64,000 bases of DNA, from the NCBI RefSeq assembly GCF_001905735.1, contig NZ_LISW01000002.1, positions 1,462,426 to 1,526,425 on the forward strand, written 5' to 3'. The notes below the pieces were generated by a model. It saw nothing but the letters and a program-made list of their open reading frames with translations, was not told the origin of the DNA and ran no database searches. This document shows positions 1 to 8,748 of the stretch, in pieces. The position numbers and the translations under genes were made by a program. Position 1 is the stretch's first letter. Each line of letters opens with the position of its first letter. The DNA comes from Streptomyces sp. CB01249. GTDB lineage: Bacteria; Actinomycetota; Actinomycetes; Streptomycetales; Streptomycetaceae.

Positions 1-1
1 C

Positions 2-817
2 CTGGTGGTCGTCGGCGGCGACGGGCTGTGGAACGTCCACGTCCATGTGGACGACGCCGGAGCCGCGGTCGAGGCGGGCGTCGAGGCCGGCCGCCCGTAC
101 CGCATCCGCATCACCCACTTCGCCGCCGACCGCGCCCACGCCCGCCCCGAGCCCGCCCGGCGCGCGGTCGTCGTGGTCGTCCCCGGCGACGGCCTCGCCG
201 CCCTCTGCCGGGAGGCCGGCGCGACGACCGTGCTCGCCCGGCCCGGCGAACCGCCCGCCAGCGGCGAGCTGGCCGACGCCGTCCGCCGCGCCCACGCCCG
301 CGAGGTGGTCCTCCTCCCGAACGACGCGGACCTGCGCCACACCGCGGCCGCCGCCGCCGAACAGGCCAGGGCCCACGGCGTCCGGGTCGCCGTCATCCCC
401 ACCCGGGCCGCCGTCCAAGGCATCGCGGCCCTCGCCGTCCACGAGCCGGACCGCAGCTTCGACGAGGACGTGGTCGCGATGACCTCGGCCGCGGGCGCCA
501 CCCGCTACGCCGAACTCGCCGTCGCCGAACGGCAGTCCTGGACCACGGCGGGCATCTGCCAGGCCGGGGACATCCTCGGGCTCATCGACGGCGACGTGGC
601 GGTCATCGGCCAGGACGTCCCCGGTACCGCCCGCAAGGTGCTGGACCGGATGCTCGCGGCCGGCGGCGAACTGGTCACCCTGGTCCTGGGCGAGAACACC
701 CCGCCCACGCTGGCCGAAGCCCTGGAACAGCACGTCCGCGACGGCCACCTCGCGGTGGACACCACCACGTACCGGGGCGGCCACCAGGGCGCGCCGTTGC
801 TGATCGGCGTCGAGTAG
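2..817 (+). CDS. DAK2/FakA-like (YloV family) protein, C-terminal part, 5' truncated by window
   Basis: The reading frame is open from the first bases of the window, so the gene begins upstream and only about 270 C-terminal residues are seen. They resemble the C-terminal half of YloV/FakA-type proteins, where an N-terminal DhaL-like kinase domain is followed by an alpha/beta domain; in Firmicutes FakA phosphorylates fatty acids bound to FakB partners. The segment VVLLPNDADLRHTAAAAAEQ and the later ALAVHEPDRSFDEDVVAM are typical of that region. Its place directly upstream of recG and rsmD matches the usual actinobacterial order. The catalytic DhaL half lies outside the window, so activity cannot be judged here. 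Confidence 0.8.
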   Translation: MVVVGGDGLWNVHVHVDDAGAAVEAGVEAGRPYRIRITHFAADRAHARPEPARRAVVVVVPGDGLAALCREAGATTVLARPGEPPASGELADAVRRAHAREVVLLPNDADLRHTAAAAAEQARAHGVRVAVIPTRAAVQGIAALAVHEPDRSFDEDVVAMTSAAGATRYAELAVAERQSWTTAGICQAGDILGLIDGDVAVIGQDVPGTARKVLDRMLAAGGELVTLVLGENTPPTLAEALEQHVRDGHLAVDTTTYRGGHQGAPLLIGVE

Positions 818-880
818 CACCCGGCGCGACGACGGGCCCCGGCGGCGCCCGACGGACAACTGTCACTGCCGTGGTGTGCA

Positions 881-3097
881 ATGGATCGCGTGTCTGCGTT
901 CGAAGAACCCCTCAAGAAGCTGCTCGGCGGACCCACCGCGAAGGTGATGGCCGAACACCTCGACCTGCACACCGTCGGTGATCTCCTCCATCACTACCCC
1001 CGCCGGTACGAGGAGCGCGGCCGGCTCACGGCGCTGACCGATCTCCCGCTGGACGAGCACGTCACCGTCGTCGCCCAGGTCGCCGACGCCCGCGTCCTCA
1101 CCTTCAACGGCGGCCGCGGCAAGCGCCTCGAAGTGACCCTCACCGATGGGCACGGCCGCCTCCAGCTCGTCTTCTTCGGACATGGCGTCCACAAACCGCA
1201 CAAGGACCTGCTGCCCGGCCGACGGGCGATGTTCGCCGGGAAGGTCTCCGTCTTCAACCGCAAGATGCAGCTCGCCCACCCCACGTACCAACTGCTCGAC
1301 GCCGCCTCGACGGACGACGCCGGGGCGACGGAGGTCGTGGACGCCTTCGCGGGCAAGCTGCTGCCGATCTACCCCGCCTGCAAGCAGCTCGACTCCTGGC
1401 GGATCGCCAAGGCGGTCGACGCGGTGCTGCCCAGCGCCCGGGAAGCCGTCGACCCGCTTCCCGAAGCCCTGCGCGAGGGGCGCGGCTTCACCTCGCTGCC
1501 CGAGGCCCTGCTCAAGATCCACCGCCCGGCCACCAAGGCCGACGTGGCCGCGGCCCGGGACCGGCTCAAGTGGGACGAGGCCTTCGTCCTCCAGGTCGCC
1601 CTGGCCCGCCGCAGGTACGCCGACAACCAGCTCCCCGCCGTCGCCCGCAGGCCCGCCCCCGACGGCCTCCTCGACGCCTTCGACGCGAAGCTGCCGTTCA
1701 CCCTCACCGACGGCCAGCAGAAGGTCTCCAAGGAGATCTTCGACGACCTCGCCACCGAACACCCGATGCACCGCCTCCTCCAGGGCGAGGTCGGCTCGGG
1801 CAAGACCATGGTGGCCCTGCGCGCCATGCTCGCCGTGGTCGACGCGGGCGGCCAGGCCGCCATGCTCGCGCCCACCGAGGTCCTGGCCCAGCAGCACCAC
1901 CGGTCGATCACCGAGATGATGGGCGAGCTCGCCGAGGGCGGCATGCTGGGGGGCTCCGACCAGGGCACCAAGGTCGTGCTGCTCACCGGGTCCATGGGCA
2001 CCGCCGCCCGCCGGCAGGCCCTGCTCGACCTGGTCACCGGCGAGGCCGGCATCGTCATCGGGACGCACGCCCTGATCGAGGACAAGGTCAAGTTCCACGA
2101 CCTGGGCCTGGTCGTCGTGGACGAACAGCACCGCTTCGGGGTCGAGCAGCGCGACGCCCTTCGCTCGAAGGGCAAGCAACCGCCCCACCTCCTCGTCATG
2201 ACCGCGACGCCCATTCCCCGTACCGTCGCCATGACCGTCTTCGGGGACCTGGAGACCTCCGTCCTCGACCAGCTCCCGGCCGGCCGCTCGCCCATCGCCA
2301 GCCACGTCGTCCCCGCCAAGGACAAGCCGCACTTCCTCAGCCGCGCCTGGGAACGCGTCCGCGAGGAGGTGGAGAACGGCCACCAGGCGTACGTCGTCTG
2401 CCCCCGCATCGGCGACGACGAGGACGACCCGGGGAAGAAGAAGGGGAAGAAGACGGCCGAGGAGGAGGCGACGGCCGACAAGCGCCCGCCGCTCGCCGTC
2501 CTGGAGATCGCCGAACAACTCGCCAAGGGCCCCCTGCACGGACTGCGCGTCGAGGTGCTGCACGGCAGGATGCAGCCCGACGACAAGGACGACGTCATGC
2601 GCCGCTTCGCCGCCGGTGACGTCGACGTCCTGGTCGCCACCACCGTCATCGAGGTCGGCGTCAACGTCCCCAACGCCACCGCGATGGTCATCATGGACGC
2701 CGACCGCTTCGGCGTCTCCCAGCTGCACCAGCTGCGCGGCCGGGTCGGCCGCGGCTCCGCCCCCGGACTCTGCCTGCTGGTCACCGAGGCCCACGAAGCG
2801 AGCCCCGCCCGCGCCCGGCTCTCCGCCGTCGCCGCGACTCTGGACGGCTTCGAGCTCTCCCGTATCGACCTCGAACAGCGCCGCGAGGGCGACGTGCTCG
2901 GCCAGGCCCAGTCCGGGGTGCGCTCCTCGCTGCGCGTCCTCAGCGTCATCGACGACGAGGAGGTCATCGCCGCCGCCCGCCAGGAGGCCGTCGCCGTCGT
3001 CGCCGCCGACCCCGAGCTCGCGCACCTGCCCGAGCTGCGCACCGCCCTGGACGCCCTGCTCGACAAGGAGCGCGAGGAGTACCTGGACAAGGGGTGA
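881..3097 (+). CDS. recG: ATP-dependent DNA helicase RecG
   Basis: RecG remodels stalled replication forks and Holliday junctions by fork reversal. The 738-aa product has the N-terminal wedge/OB region (to about residue 250), Walker A GEVGSGKT near residue 303, the DEQH box (VVVDEQHRFG near 414), motif III TATPIPRT, and the C-terminal helicase motifs ending in QLRGRVGRG and the TRG-like tail. A charged lysine/glutamate-rich insert (about residues 510-540) interrupts the second RecA-like domain; it looks like a species-variable loop. I chose ATG 881; a GTG nine bases downstream is an alternative. The gene follows the FakA-like gene by 63 bp and precedes rsmD. Confidence 0.97.
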   Translation: MDRVSAFEEPLKKLLGGPTAKVMAEHLDLHTVGDLLHHYPRRYEERGRLTALTDLPLDEHVTVVAQVADARVLTFNGGRGKRLEVTLTDGHGRLQLVFFGHGVHKPHKDLLPGRRAMFAGKVSVFNRKMQLAHPTYQLLDAASTDDAGATEVVDAFAGKLLPIYPACKQLDSWRIAKAVDAVLPSAREAVDPLPEALREGRGFTSLPEALLKIHRPATKADVAAARDRLKWDEAFVLQVALARRRYADNQLPAVARRPAPDGLLDAFDAKLPFTLTDGQQKVSKEIFDDLATEHPMHRLLQGEVGSGKTMVALRAMLAVVDAGGQAAMLAPTEVLAQQHHRSITEMMGELAEGGMLGGSDQGTKVVLLTGSMGTAARRQALLDLVTGEAGIVIGTHALIEDKVKFHDLGLVVVDEQHRFGVEQRDALRSKGKQPPHLLVMTATPIPRTVAMTVFGDLETSVLDQLPAGRSPIASHVVPAKDKPHFLSRAWERVREEVENGHQAYVVCPRIGDDEDDPGKKKGKKTAEEEATADKRPPLAVLEIAEQLAKGPLHGLRVEVLHGRMQPDDKDDVMRRFAAGDVDVLVATTVIEVGVNVPNATAMVIMDADRFGVSQLHQLRGRVGRGSAPGLCLLVTEAHEASPARARLSAVAATLDGFELSRIDLEQRREGDVLGQAQSGVRSSLRVLSVIDDEEVIAAARQEAVAVVAADPELAHLPELRTALDALLDKEREEYLDKG

Positions 3098-3200
3098 CCC
3101 CGCCCGCCCCGGGGCGCCCCGCCCTCCCCGACGCCATATCGTGGGAGGTACGGCGCCCACGGCACCCCGCGCGCCGCCCCGACCCGAGGACCAGTCACCC

Positions 3201-3785
3201 ATGACCCGCGTGATCGCAGGCGTGGCCGGCGGACGCCGCCTGGCCGTCCCGCCCGGCACCGGCACCCGGCCCACATCCGACCGCGCGCGCGAGGGCCTGT
3301 TCTCCACCTGGCAGGCGCTCCTGGGCACCCTCGACGGCATCCGGGTCGCCGACCTCTACGCCGGCTCCGGCGCCGTCGGCCTCGAAGCGCTCTCCCGGGG
3401 CGCCGTCCACGCCCTGCTCGTGGAGGCCGACGCCAAGGCCCTGCGCACCGTCAAGGACAACGCCCGCACCCTCGGCCTGCCCGGCGCCGAGGTCCGCGGC
3501 GGCAAAGCAGAACAGATCGTGACGGGTCCGGCACCCGCGGAGCCGTACGACGTGGTCTTCCTGGACCCGCCGTACGCCGTCACCGACGACGATCTTGGGG
3601 AGATCCTGCTCACACTCCGTACCCAGGGGTGGCTCACGGGCGACGCACTCGTCACCGTGGAACGCGGCACCAGAGGCGGAGAATTCAGCTGGCCCAAGGG
3701 TTTCGAGCCGTTGCGATCCCGTCGCTACGGCGAGGGAACGCTTTGGTACGGTCGCGCCGCCGCCACGTGCGAAGACGCACGATGA
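3201..3785 (+). CDS. rsmD: 16S rRNA (guanine-966-N2)-methyltransferase
   Basis: RsmD methylates G966 of 16S rRNA in the 30S head using S-adenosylmethionine. The 194-aa protein starts at ATG 3201 with the characteristic [17 protein letters not shown]. It has the SAM-binding motif [20 protein letters not shown] and the catalytic VVFLDPPY (motif IV, N/DPPY type). The frame stays open upstream into recG, but the family alignment and the sequence just ahead of the ATG support 3201. Its stop overlaps an ATG of the coaD frame (ATGA at 3782), so translation of the two genes may be coupled. Confidence 0.96.
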   Translation: MTRVIAGVAGGRRLAVPPGTGTRPTSDRAREGLFSTWQALLGTLDGIRVADLYAGSGAVGLEALSRGAVHALLVEADAKALRTVKDNARTLGLPGAEVRGGKAEQIVTGPAPAEPYDVVFLDPPYAVTDDDLGEILLTLRTQGWLTGDALVTVERGTRGGEFSWPKGFEPLRSRRYGEGTLWYGRAAATCEDAR

Positions 3786-3811
3786 CCGGACCGGAGAGCG
3801 AGGGAATCAAG

Positions 3812-4291
3812 TTGCGCCGCGCCGTATGCCCGGGGTCGTTCGACCCCATCACCAACGGACATCTCGACATCATCGGCCGAGCCTCGAAGCTGTACGACGT
3901 CGTGCACGTCGCCGTGATGATCAACCAGTCCAAGCAGGGGCTGTTCACGGTCGAGGAGCGGATCGAGCTCATCCGCGAGGTCACCGCCGAGTTCGGCAAC
4001 GTCCAGGTCGAGTCCTTCCACGGCTTGCTCGTGGACTTCTGCAAGCAGCGCGACATCCCGGCCATCGTGAAGGGCCTGCGGGCCGTCAGCGACTTCGACT
4101 ACGAACTCCAGATGGCCCAGATGAACAACGGGCTCTCCGGCGTCGAGACGCTCTTCGTGCCGACCAACCCCACCTACAGCTTCCTGTCGTCCTCCCTGGT
4201 CAAGGAGGTCGCGGCGTGGGGCGGCGACGTCTCCCACCTGCTGCCGCCGGTCGTCCAGCGGGCCCTGACCGAACGCCTCCCGCAGCGCTGA
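3812..4291 (+). CDS. coaD: Phosphopantetheine adenylyltransferase (PPAT)
   Basis: CoaD transfers AMP to 4'-phosphopantetheine, the penultimate step of coenzyme A synthesis. The nucleotidyltransferase signature is at the N-terminus ([20 protein letters not shown] being the T/HxGH motif), and the second motif is [14 protein letters not shown] place the start at TTG 3812, preceded by an AGGGA Shine-Dalgarno about 6 nt upstream. This gives 159 aa, the usual family length. The ATG at 3782, overlapping the rsmD stop, would add ten residues that do not belong to the conserved fold. Pairing with rsmD is common in bacteria. Confidence 0.95.
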   Translation: MRRAVCPGSFDPITNGHLDIIGRASKLYDVVHVAVMINQSKQGLFTVEERIELIREVTAEFGNVQVESFHGLLVDFCKQRDIPAIVKGLRAVSDFDYELQMAQMNNGLSGVETLFVPTNPTYSFLSSSLVKEVAAWGGDVSHLLPPVVQRALTERLPQR

Positions 4292-4401
4292 GCCACTGAC
4301 GGCGCGTCAGCGTCACGCACCGCAGGTGTCGGGCGGGCGCCGACTGGCCGTACAGTCGTCCCGTCCGTCTCCAACCGGCAGTAGAGAGTGGCGAGCACAC
4401 G

Positions 4402-5493
4402 GTGGACGTGCAGAAGAAGCTGGACGAGATCGTCGCGACGGTCGGGAACGCCCGGTCCATGCCCATGTCGGCGTCCTGCGTGGTCAACCGCGCCGACCTG
4501 CTCGCGATGCTCGAAGAGGTGCGCGAGGCCCTGCCCGGCTCGCTCGCCCAGGCCGCCGAGGTCATCGGCGGCCACGAGCAGCTGGTCGAGCAGGCCCGCC
4601 AGGAGGCCGGCCGCATCATCGAGAACGCCCACGCCGAGCGCACCTCCCTGATCTCCGACACCGAGATCGCCCGCCGCTCCCAGGCCGAGGCGGACCGCAT
4701 CCTCGCCGAGGCCCGCAAGGAGGCCGACGAGGTCCGCGCCGAGGCCGACGAGTACGTCGACAGCAAGCTCGCCAACTTCGAGGTCGTCCTCACCAAGACC
4801 ATCGGCTCCGTCGACCGGGGCCGCGAGAAGCTCCTCGGCCGCGGCCAGGGCTTCGACGCCCAGGGCTACGAGGACCCGGACTTCGCCGAGGCCCCCGAGC
4901 GCAGCACCGACCCGGACACGCTCCGCGAGCGCGCCGACGCGTACGTGGACACCAAGCTCGGCGCCTTCGAGGCGGTGCTCGCCAAGACCCTGGAGGCCGT
5001 CGGCCGGGGCCGGCAGAAGCTGCACGGCCGGGTCGCCACCGACGAGCTCGGCGCGCACATCGCCGCCCAGGACGCGGCCGGCGACCAGGGCCACACCAGC
5101 GACGAGGACCACTGGGCCGGACTGGCCGAGGTCGCGGCCCCGCAGCCGCTCCCGATCCCGCACCAGGCCGAGCCGCAGTACGCCCAGCCGGAACCGCAGT
5201 ACGCCCAGGGCTACGGCTACCAGGACCAGCAGCAGGACGCGTACCAGGCACAGCAGGACGTCTACGGCTACCAGCAGCAGCCCGACCCGTACGCGGCCTA
5301 CCAGCAGCAGGGCTACGACCAGGGTCAGGGGCAGGACGCGATGCAGGCCCAGGGCGGCTACGACGCCTGGCAGCAGCAGGCCCAGCCCCAGCAGCTGCCG
5401 CAGCACGGCGAGAGCGCCCTGGACGAGACCAGCCTCTTCGACACCAGCATGATCGACCTGGACCAGCTGCGCCGTTACGAACAGGAGCGCTGA
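4402..5493 (+). CDS. DivIVA/ATP-synthase-b-like coiled-coil protein (putative cell division initiation protein)
   Basis: This 363-aa protein has three parts. Residues 1-110 form a long charged coiled coil starting MDVQKKLDEIVATVGNARSM, of the kind annotated as DivIVA-like or 'ATP synthase F0 subunit B' in Streptomyces. Residues about 114-150 and 175-210 are two copies of one unit (EYVDSKLANFEVVLTKT and AYVDTKLGAFEAVLAKT, each followed by GRxxLxGR). Residues about 255-340 are a glutamine/tyrosine-rich low-complexity region. A conserved-looking acidic end (DETSLFDTSMIDLDQLRRYE) closes it. The start is GTG 4402 without a strong ribosome-binding site. It is probably cytoplasmic and structural; a polar-growth or division role is inference from the fold only. 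Confidence 0.75.
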   Translation: MDVQKKLDEIVATVGNARSMPMSASCVVNRADLLAMLEEVREALPGSLAQAAEVIGGHEQLVEQARQEAGRIIENAHAERTSLISDTEIARRSQAEADRILAEARKEADEVRAEADEYVDSKLANFEVVLTKTIGSVDRGREKLLGRGQGFDAQGYEDPDFAEAPERSTDPDTLRERADAYVDTKLGAFEAVLAKTLEAVGRGRQKLHGRVATDELGAHIAAQDAAGDQGHTSDEDHWAGLAEVAAPQPLPIPHQAEPQYAQPEPQYAQGYGYQDQQQDAYQAQQDVYGYQQQPDPYAAYQQQGYDQGQGQDAMQAQGGYDAWQQQAQPQQLPQHGESALDETSLFDTSMIDLDQLRRYEQER

Positions 5494-5649
5494 CCGCCGA
5501 AGGGGCCGGATTGGGAGCTGGGCGGTGTGTCCAGTATCCTGGCTCTTCGGTCGCGCGTATGTCCGCGATCCCGGCTGCCCGCTTCGACTCCGGACGGGCC
5601 GGCCCCTCCCACCACGCGTGACGCGTTCGATCCGAAAGCAGGAGAAGCC

Positions 5650-6291
5650 CTGAACGGCCAGCTCGACCACCGAAACCCCCTCGTGTTCGACACGCACGAG
5701 CTGGGCCGGCGTGCGGGTGCCATGAAGCGGCTGACCCGCACGGCCGACGCCCCCGCCGACCTCGGGATCGGCGACGTCATCGGAGTGCCGCAGGGCGCGC
5801 CGGTGAAGCTGGACCTCCGTCTCGAATCCGTCATGGAGGGCGTGCTCGTGACCGGGACCGCCCGTGCGACGGTCGAGGGGGAGTGCGTAAGGTGTCTGGA
5901 GCCGCTGAGCCGCGAGGTCGAGGCGGACTTCCAGGAGATGTTCTCGTACCCTGACGCCGATGACCGGAACCACGGCAAGCCCGCGGATCCGGCCGACGAC
6001 GCCGAGGACGACGAGGACAGGCTTTTCCTCGAGGACGGCCTGTTCGACCTCGAGCCGGTGCTGCGTGATGCGGTGGTGCTCGCACTGCCGATGCAGCCGG
6101 TGTGCAAGGAATCCTGTGCCGGTCTGTGCTCCGAGTGCGGAGTCAGGCTGGACGAGAATCCCGGCCACCACCACGATGCCGTCGACGCTCGTTGGGCGGC
6201 ACTGCAAGGACTCGCCGAGACCATTCAGGACGGCGAGAAGGACAACATGGGCGGCGCCGCACCCGGCGTCGACAAGAAGCAGGAGAAGTAG
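5650..6291 (+). CDS. yceD: YceD/DUF177 family protein upstream of rpmF
   Basis: This is a DUF177 protein of about 213 aa, the family almost always encoded just before rpmF; plant and bacterial relatives are linked to 23S rRNA/50S maturation. Conserved features are the [17 protein letters not shown] strand pattern, the ECVRCLEP motif, and the C-terminal cysteine pair [13 protein letters not shown] with DxR following. No ATG or GTG lies at the expected N-terminus. The sequence begins naturally at CTG 5650 (residues [20 protein letters not shown] follow), which has AGGAG about 6 nt upstream. The next possible starts are GTG 5527, which adds 41 unconserved residues, and GTG 5683. The short gap to rpmF indicates an operon. 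Confidence 0.9.
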   Translation: MNGQLDHRNPLVFDTHELGRRAGAMKRLTRTADAPADLGIGDVIGVPQGAPVKLDLRLESVMEGVLVTGTARATVEGECVRCLEPLSREVEADFQEMFSYPDADDRNHGKPADPADDAEDDEDRLFLEDGLFDLEPVLRDAVVLALPMQPVCKESCAGLCSECGVRLDENPGHHHDAVDARWAALQGLAETIQDGEKDNMGGAAPGVDKKQEK

Positions 6292-6293
6292 CC

Positions 6294-6467
6294 GTGGCTG
6301 TTCCGAAGCGGAAGATGTCGCGCAGCAACACGCGCCACCGCCGGTCGCAGTGGAAGGCTGCGGTCCCCACCCTGGTTTCGTGCGAGCGCTGCCAGGAGCC
6401 GAAGCTGCAGCACATCGCGTGCCCCAGCTGCGGCACGTACAACAAGCGCCAGGTCCTCGAGGTCTGA
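6294..6467 (+). CDS. rpmF: 50S ribosomal protein L32 (zinc-binding form)
   Basis: L32 is a small component of the large subunit near the peptidyl-transferase region. The 57-aa product starts at GTG 6294 ([20 protein letters not shown]) with AGGAGAAG just upstream inside the end of yceD. It contains CERC and CPSC, so it is the zinc-ribbon (C+) paralogue type rather than the cysteine-less one used under zinc limitation. It sits in the classical yceD-rpmF-rnc arrangement, and rnc follows after a few bases. Confidence 0.97.
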   Translation: MAVPKRKMSRSNTRHRRSQWKAAVPTLVSCERCQEPKLQHIACPSCGTYNKRQVLEV

Positions 6468-6474
6468 GCGGCTG

Positions 6475-7311
6475 GTGAGAGGCCCGATGTCTGAGTTGTC
6501 CCACGCCAAGAAGCAGGCAGACAACGTCAACACAGCCTCGTCCCACACGCTTCTGGAAGGGCGGCTCGGGTACCAACTCGAGTCCGCCCTTCTGGTGCGT
6601 GCGCTGACCCACCGTTCGTACGCGTACGAGAACGGCGGTCTGCCCACCAACGAGCGGCTGGAGTTCCTCGGGGACTCCGTGCTCGGTCTGGTGGTCACGG
6701 ACACGCTGTACCGCACCCACCCCGACCTGCCCGAAGGCCAGCTGGCCAAGTTGCGGGCCGCGGTGGTCAACTCGCGTGCGCTTGCGGAGGTGGGCCGCGG
6801 CCTCGAACTCGGCTCCTTCATCCGGCTCGGCCGAGGTGAAGAGGGCACGGGAGGCCGGGACAAGGCATCCATCCTCGCCGACACCCTGGAAGCGGTGATC
6901 GGTGCGGTCTATCTCGATCAGGGCCTCGACGCGGCGTCCGAGCTGGTTCACCGGCTCTTCGACCCGCTGATCGACAGGTCCTCGAACCTCGGTGCCGGCC
7001 TGGACTGGAAGACCAGCCTCCAGGAGCTCACCGCGAGCGAGAGCCTCGGAGTCCCCGAGTACCTCGTCACGGAGACCGGCCCGGACCACGAGAAGACCTT
7101 CACTGCTGCCGCCCGCGTCGGTGGTGTCTCGTACGGCACCGGCACCGGCCGTAGCAAGAAGGAAGCGGAGCAGCAGGCGGCCGAGTCCGCCTGGCGGGAG
7201 ATCACCGCCGCCGCCGAGGCACGGGAGGCAGCGGCCAAGGCCGCCGCCGACGGAGGGGCCGCCGACACCCCTGCCGACCCCGCGCCGTCCACGGACGTCG
7301 CTCCGGCCTGA
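6475..7311 (+). CDS. rnc: Ribonuclease III
   Basis: RNase III cleaves double-stranded RNA in rRNA precursors and many mRNAs; in Streptomyces coelicolor the orthologue is AbsB, required for normal antibiotic production. The 278-aa frame has the catalytic signature [18 protein letters not shown] (about residues 58-75), the second acidic cluster [13 protein letters not shown], and a C-terminal dsRNA-binding domain ([13 protein letters not shown] through [16 protein letters not shown]). An Ala/Asp-rich tail ends the protein. Two starts are possible: GTG 6475, or ATG 6487 which has GAGAGG 4 nt upstream. A strong terminator hairpin follows the stop. Confidence 0.97.
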   Translation: MRGPMSELSHAKKQADNVNTASSHTLLEGRLGYQLESALLVRALTHRSYAYENGGLPTNERLEFLGDSVLGLVVTDTLYRTHPDLPEGQLAKLRAAVVNSRALAEVGRGLELGSFIRLGRGEEGTGGRDKASILADTLEAVIGAVYLDQGLDAASELVHRLFDPLIDRSSNLGAGLDWKTSLQELTASESLGVPEYLVTETGPDHEKTFTAAARVGGVSYGTGTGRSKKEAEQQAAESAWREITAAAEAREAAAKAAADGGAADTPADPAPSTDVAPA

Positions 7312-7317
7312 CCTGCG

Positions 7318-7355
7318 GAGAACCCCCCGACGCCACCGCGCGCCGGGGGGTTCTC
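7318..7355 (+). terminator. Rho-independent terminator after rnc
   Basis: A perfect 12-bp stem (arms at 7318-7329 and 7344-7355) with a 14-nt loop is followed at once by CCCTTTTCT. It lies just after the rnc stop and closes the yceD-rpmF-rnc operon. It also means mutM, starting 40 bp later, probably depends on read-through or its own promoter. Confidence 0.9.
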
Positions 7356-7394
7356 CCTTTTCTCTGTACGCCTTCTCGTCCCAGGAGCCTCCCC

Positions 7395-8252
7395 GTGCCC
7401 GAACTGCCCGAGGTCGAAGTCGTCCGCCGAGGTCTGGAGCGCTGGGTCGCCGGGCGGACGGCCGGCGAGGTCGAGGTCCTGCACCCGCGCGCGGTCCGCC
7501 GCCACCTCGCGGGCGGCGTGGACTTCGCGGCCCGGCTCACGGGCATGCGGTTCGGGACGGCGATGCGCCGGGGCAAGTACCTGTGGGTGCCGCTGGACGA
7601 CGCCGGCTCGCTCCTCGGCCACCTGGGCATGAGCGGTCAGCTGCTCGTCCAGCCCGTGGGGGCGCCGGACGAGAAGCATCTGCGGGTCAGGATCAGGTTC
7701 GCCGACGCGGTCGGCACCGAGCTGCGCTTCGTGGACCAGCGGACCTTCGGCGGGCTCTCGCTCCACGAGAACACCCCGGACGGGCTGCCCGACGTCATCG
7801 CGCACATCGCCCGCGACCCCCTGGACCCGGCCTTCGACGACGCCGCGTTCCACACAGCGCTGCGACTGCGCCGTACGACGGTCAAGCGCGCCCTGCTCGA
7901 CCAGTCGCTGATCAGCGGGGTCGGCAACATCTACGCGGACGAGGCGCTGTGGCGCGCCCGGCTGCACTACGACCGGCCGACCGCGACGCTCACCCGCCCC
8001 AAGTCCGCCGAGCTCCTCGGCCACGTCCGCGACGTGATGAACGCGGCCCTCGCCCAGGGCGGCACCAGCTTCGACAGCCTCTACGTGAACGTGAACGGCG
8101 AGTCCGGCTACTTCGACCGCTCGCTCGACGCCTACGGCCGCGAGGGCGAGCCCTGCCACCGCTGCGGTACGCCGATGGCACGGCGCCCCTGGATGAACCG
8201 GTCCAGCTACTACTGCCCCCGCTGCCAGCGCCCGCCGCGCGTCAGGCCCTAG
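7395..8252 (+). CDS. mutM: Formamidopyrimidine-DNA glycosylase (Fpg/MutM)
   Basis: MutM removes 8-oxoguanine and formamidopyrimidines from DNA and nicks the strand by beta/delta-elimination. The N-terminus after the initiating Met is PELPEVE, giving the catalytic Pro/Glu pair; RRGKYLWV supplies the conserved lysine. The helix-two-turn-helix region is at [17 protein letters not shown]. The C-terminal zinc finger has two cysteine pairs (CHRCG and CPRCQ). The 285-aa length is normal. The start is GTG 7395 with AGGAG upstream. The stop overlaps that of the convergent HxlR gene by 4 bp. Confidence 0.97.
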   Translation: MPELPEVEVVRRGLERWVAGRTAGEVEVLHPRAVRRHLAGGVDFAARLTGMRFGTAMRRGKYLWVPLDDAGSLLGHLGMSGQLLVQPVGAPDEKHLRVRIRFADAVGTELRFVDQRTFGGLSLHENTPDGLPDVIAHIARDPLDPAFDDAAFHTALRLRRTTVKRALLDQSLISGVGNIYADEALWRARLHYDRPTATLTRPKSAELLGHVRDVMNAALAQGGTSFDSLYVNVNGESGYFDRSLDAYGREGEPCHRCGTPMARRPWMNRSSYYCPRCQRPPRVRP

Positions 8253-8650
8253 TTCTCGCGGGCGTCGTAGCGGGCCCGGGCCGCCAGGACCTCGGGCATC
8301 CGGCCCTCCACGAAGTGGATCAGGCCGAGCAGCCGCTCCGCGACCTCGTGGCCCAGCGGGGTCAGCTCGTAGTCGACCCGGGGCGGATTGGTGAGCTGGG
8401 CCTCGCGGTGCACCAGGCCGTCCCGCTCCAGCGCGTGCAGCGTCTGGGACAGCATCTTCTCGCTCACCCCGTCGACCTTGCGGCGCAGCGCGTTGAAACG
8501 CAGGCTCTCCTCGTACAGGGCGCCGAGCGTCAGCGCGCCCCAGCGGCCGGTGGCGTGTTCGAGCAGGCCGCGCGAGGGGCACTGCTTCGAGAACACGTCG
8601 AAGGGCAGGTCGTCCAACGCCGACGTCTCCGGTGCGGTGCTCTGGTCCAT
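8249..8650 (-). CDS. HxlR-family winged-helix transcriptional regulator
   Basis: HxlR proteins are dimeric MarR-like repressors or activators, often responding to quinones or aldehydes. The 133-aa product carries the family pattern: Cys in [20 protein letters not shown], the recognition region [20 protein letters not shown], the wing [24 protein letters not shown], and a C-terminal dimerisation helix. I prefer ATG 8650 over GTG 8671 because the protein then begins at the family's usual variable N-terminus. The conserved cysteine near residue 25-30 is the redox-sensing position in characterised members, which is suggestive only. Its target is not evident; the gene lies downstream of the CAP-domain gene on the same strand. 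Confidence 0.9.
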   Translation of the reverse strand: MDQSTAPETSALDDLPFDVFSKQCPSRGLLEHATGRWGALTLGALYEESLRFNALRRKVDGVSEKMLSQTLHALERDGLVHREAQLTNPPRVDYELTPLGHEVAERLLGLIHFVEGRMPEVLAARARYDAREN

Positions 8651-8748
8651 GAAACCAGCGTACGCCCGCACAGCGCTTTCCCTGAGTCAGTGTGATGCGA
8701 GGGAGGCGAGTGGGGCGTACGAGGTGGTGGGTACGGCGGTGGTGCCGG

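Noticed and set aside
863..3340. 825-aa minus-strand ORF opposite recG
   Set aside because: Shadow of recG: composition is that of an antisense frame in GC-rich DNA, with no domain; recG is certain.
5160..5400. CAG-rich repeats
   Set aside because: Low-complexity Gln/Tyr codons of the DivIVA-like tail; no regular repeat-spacer pattern.
4174..7089. 971-aa minus-strand ORF over coaD-rnc
   Set aside because: Spans several convincing plus-strand genes and intergenic signals; long open frames are expected at this GC content.
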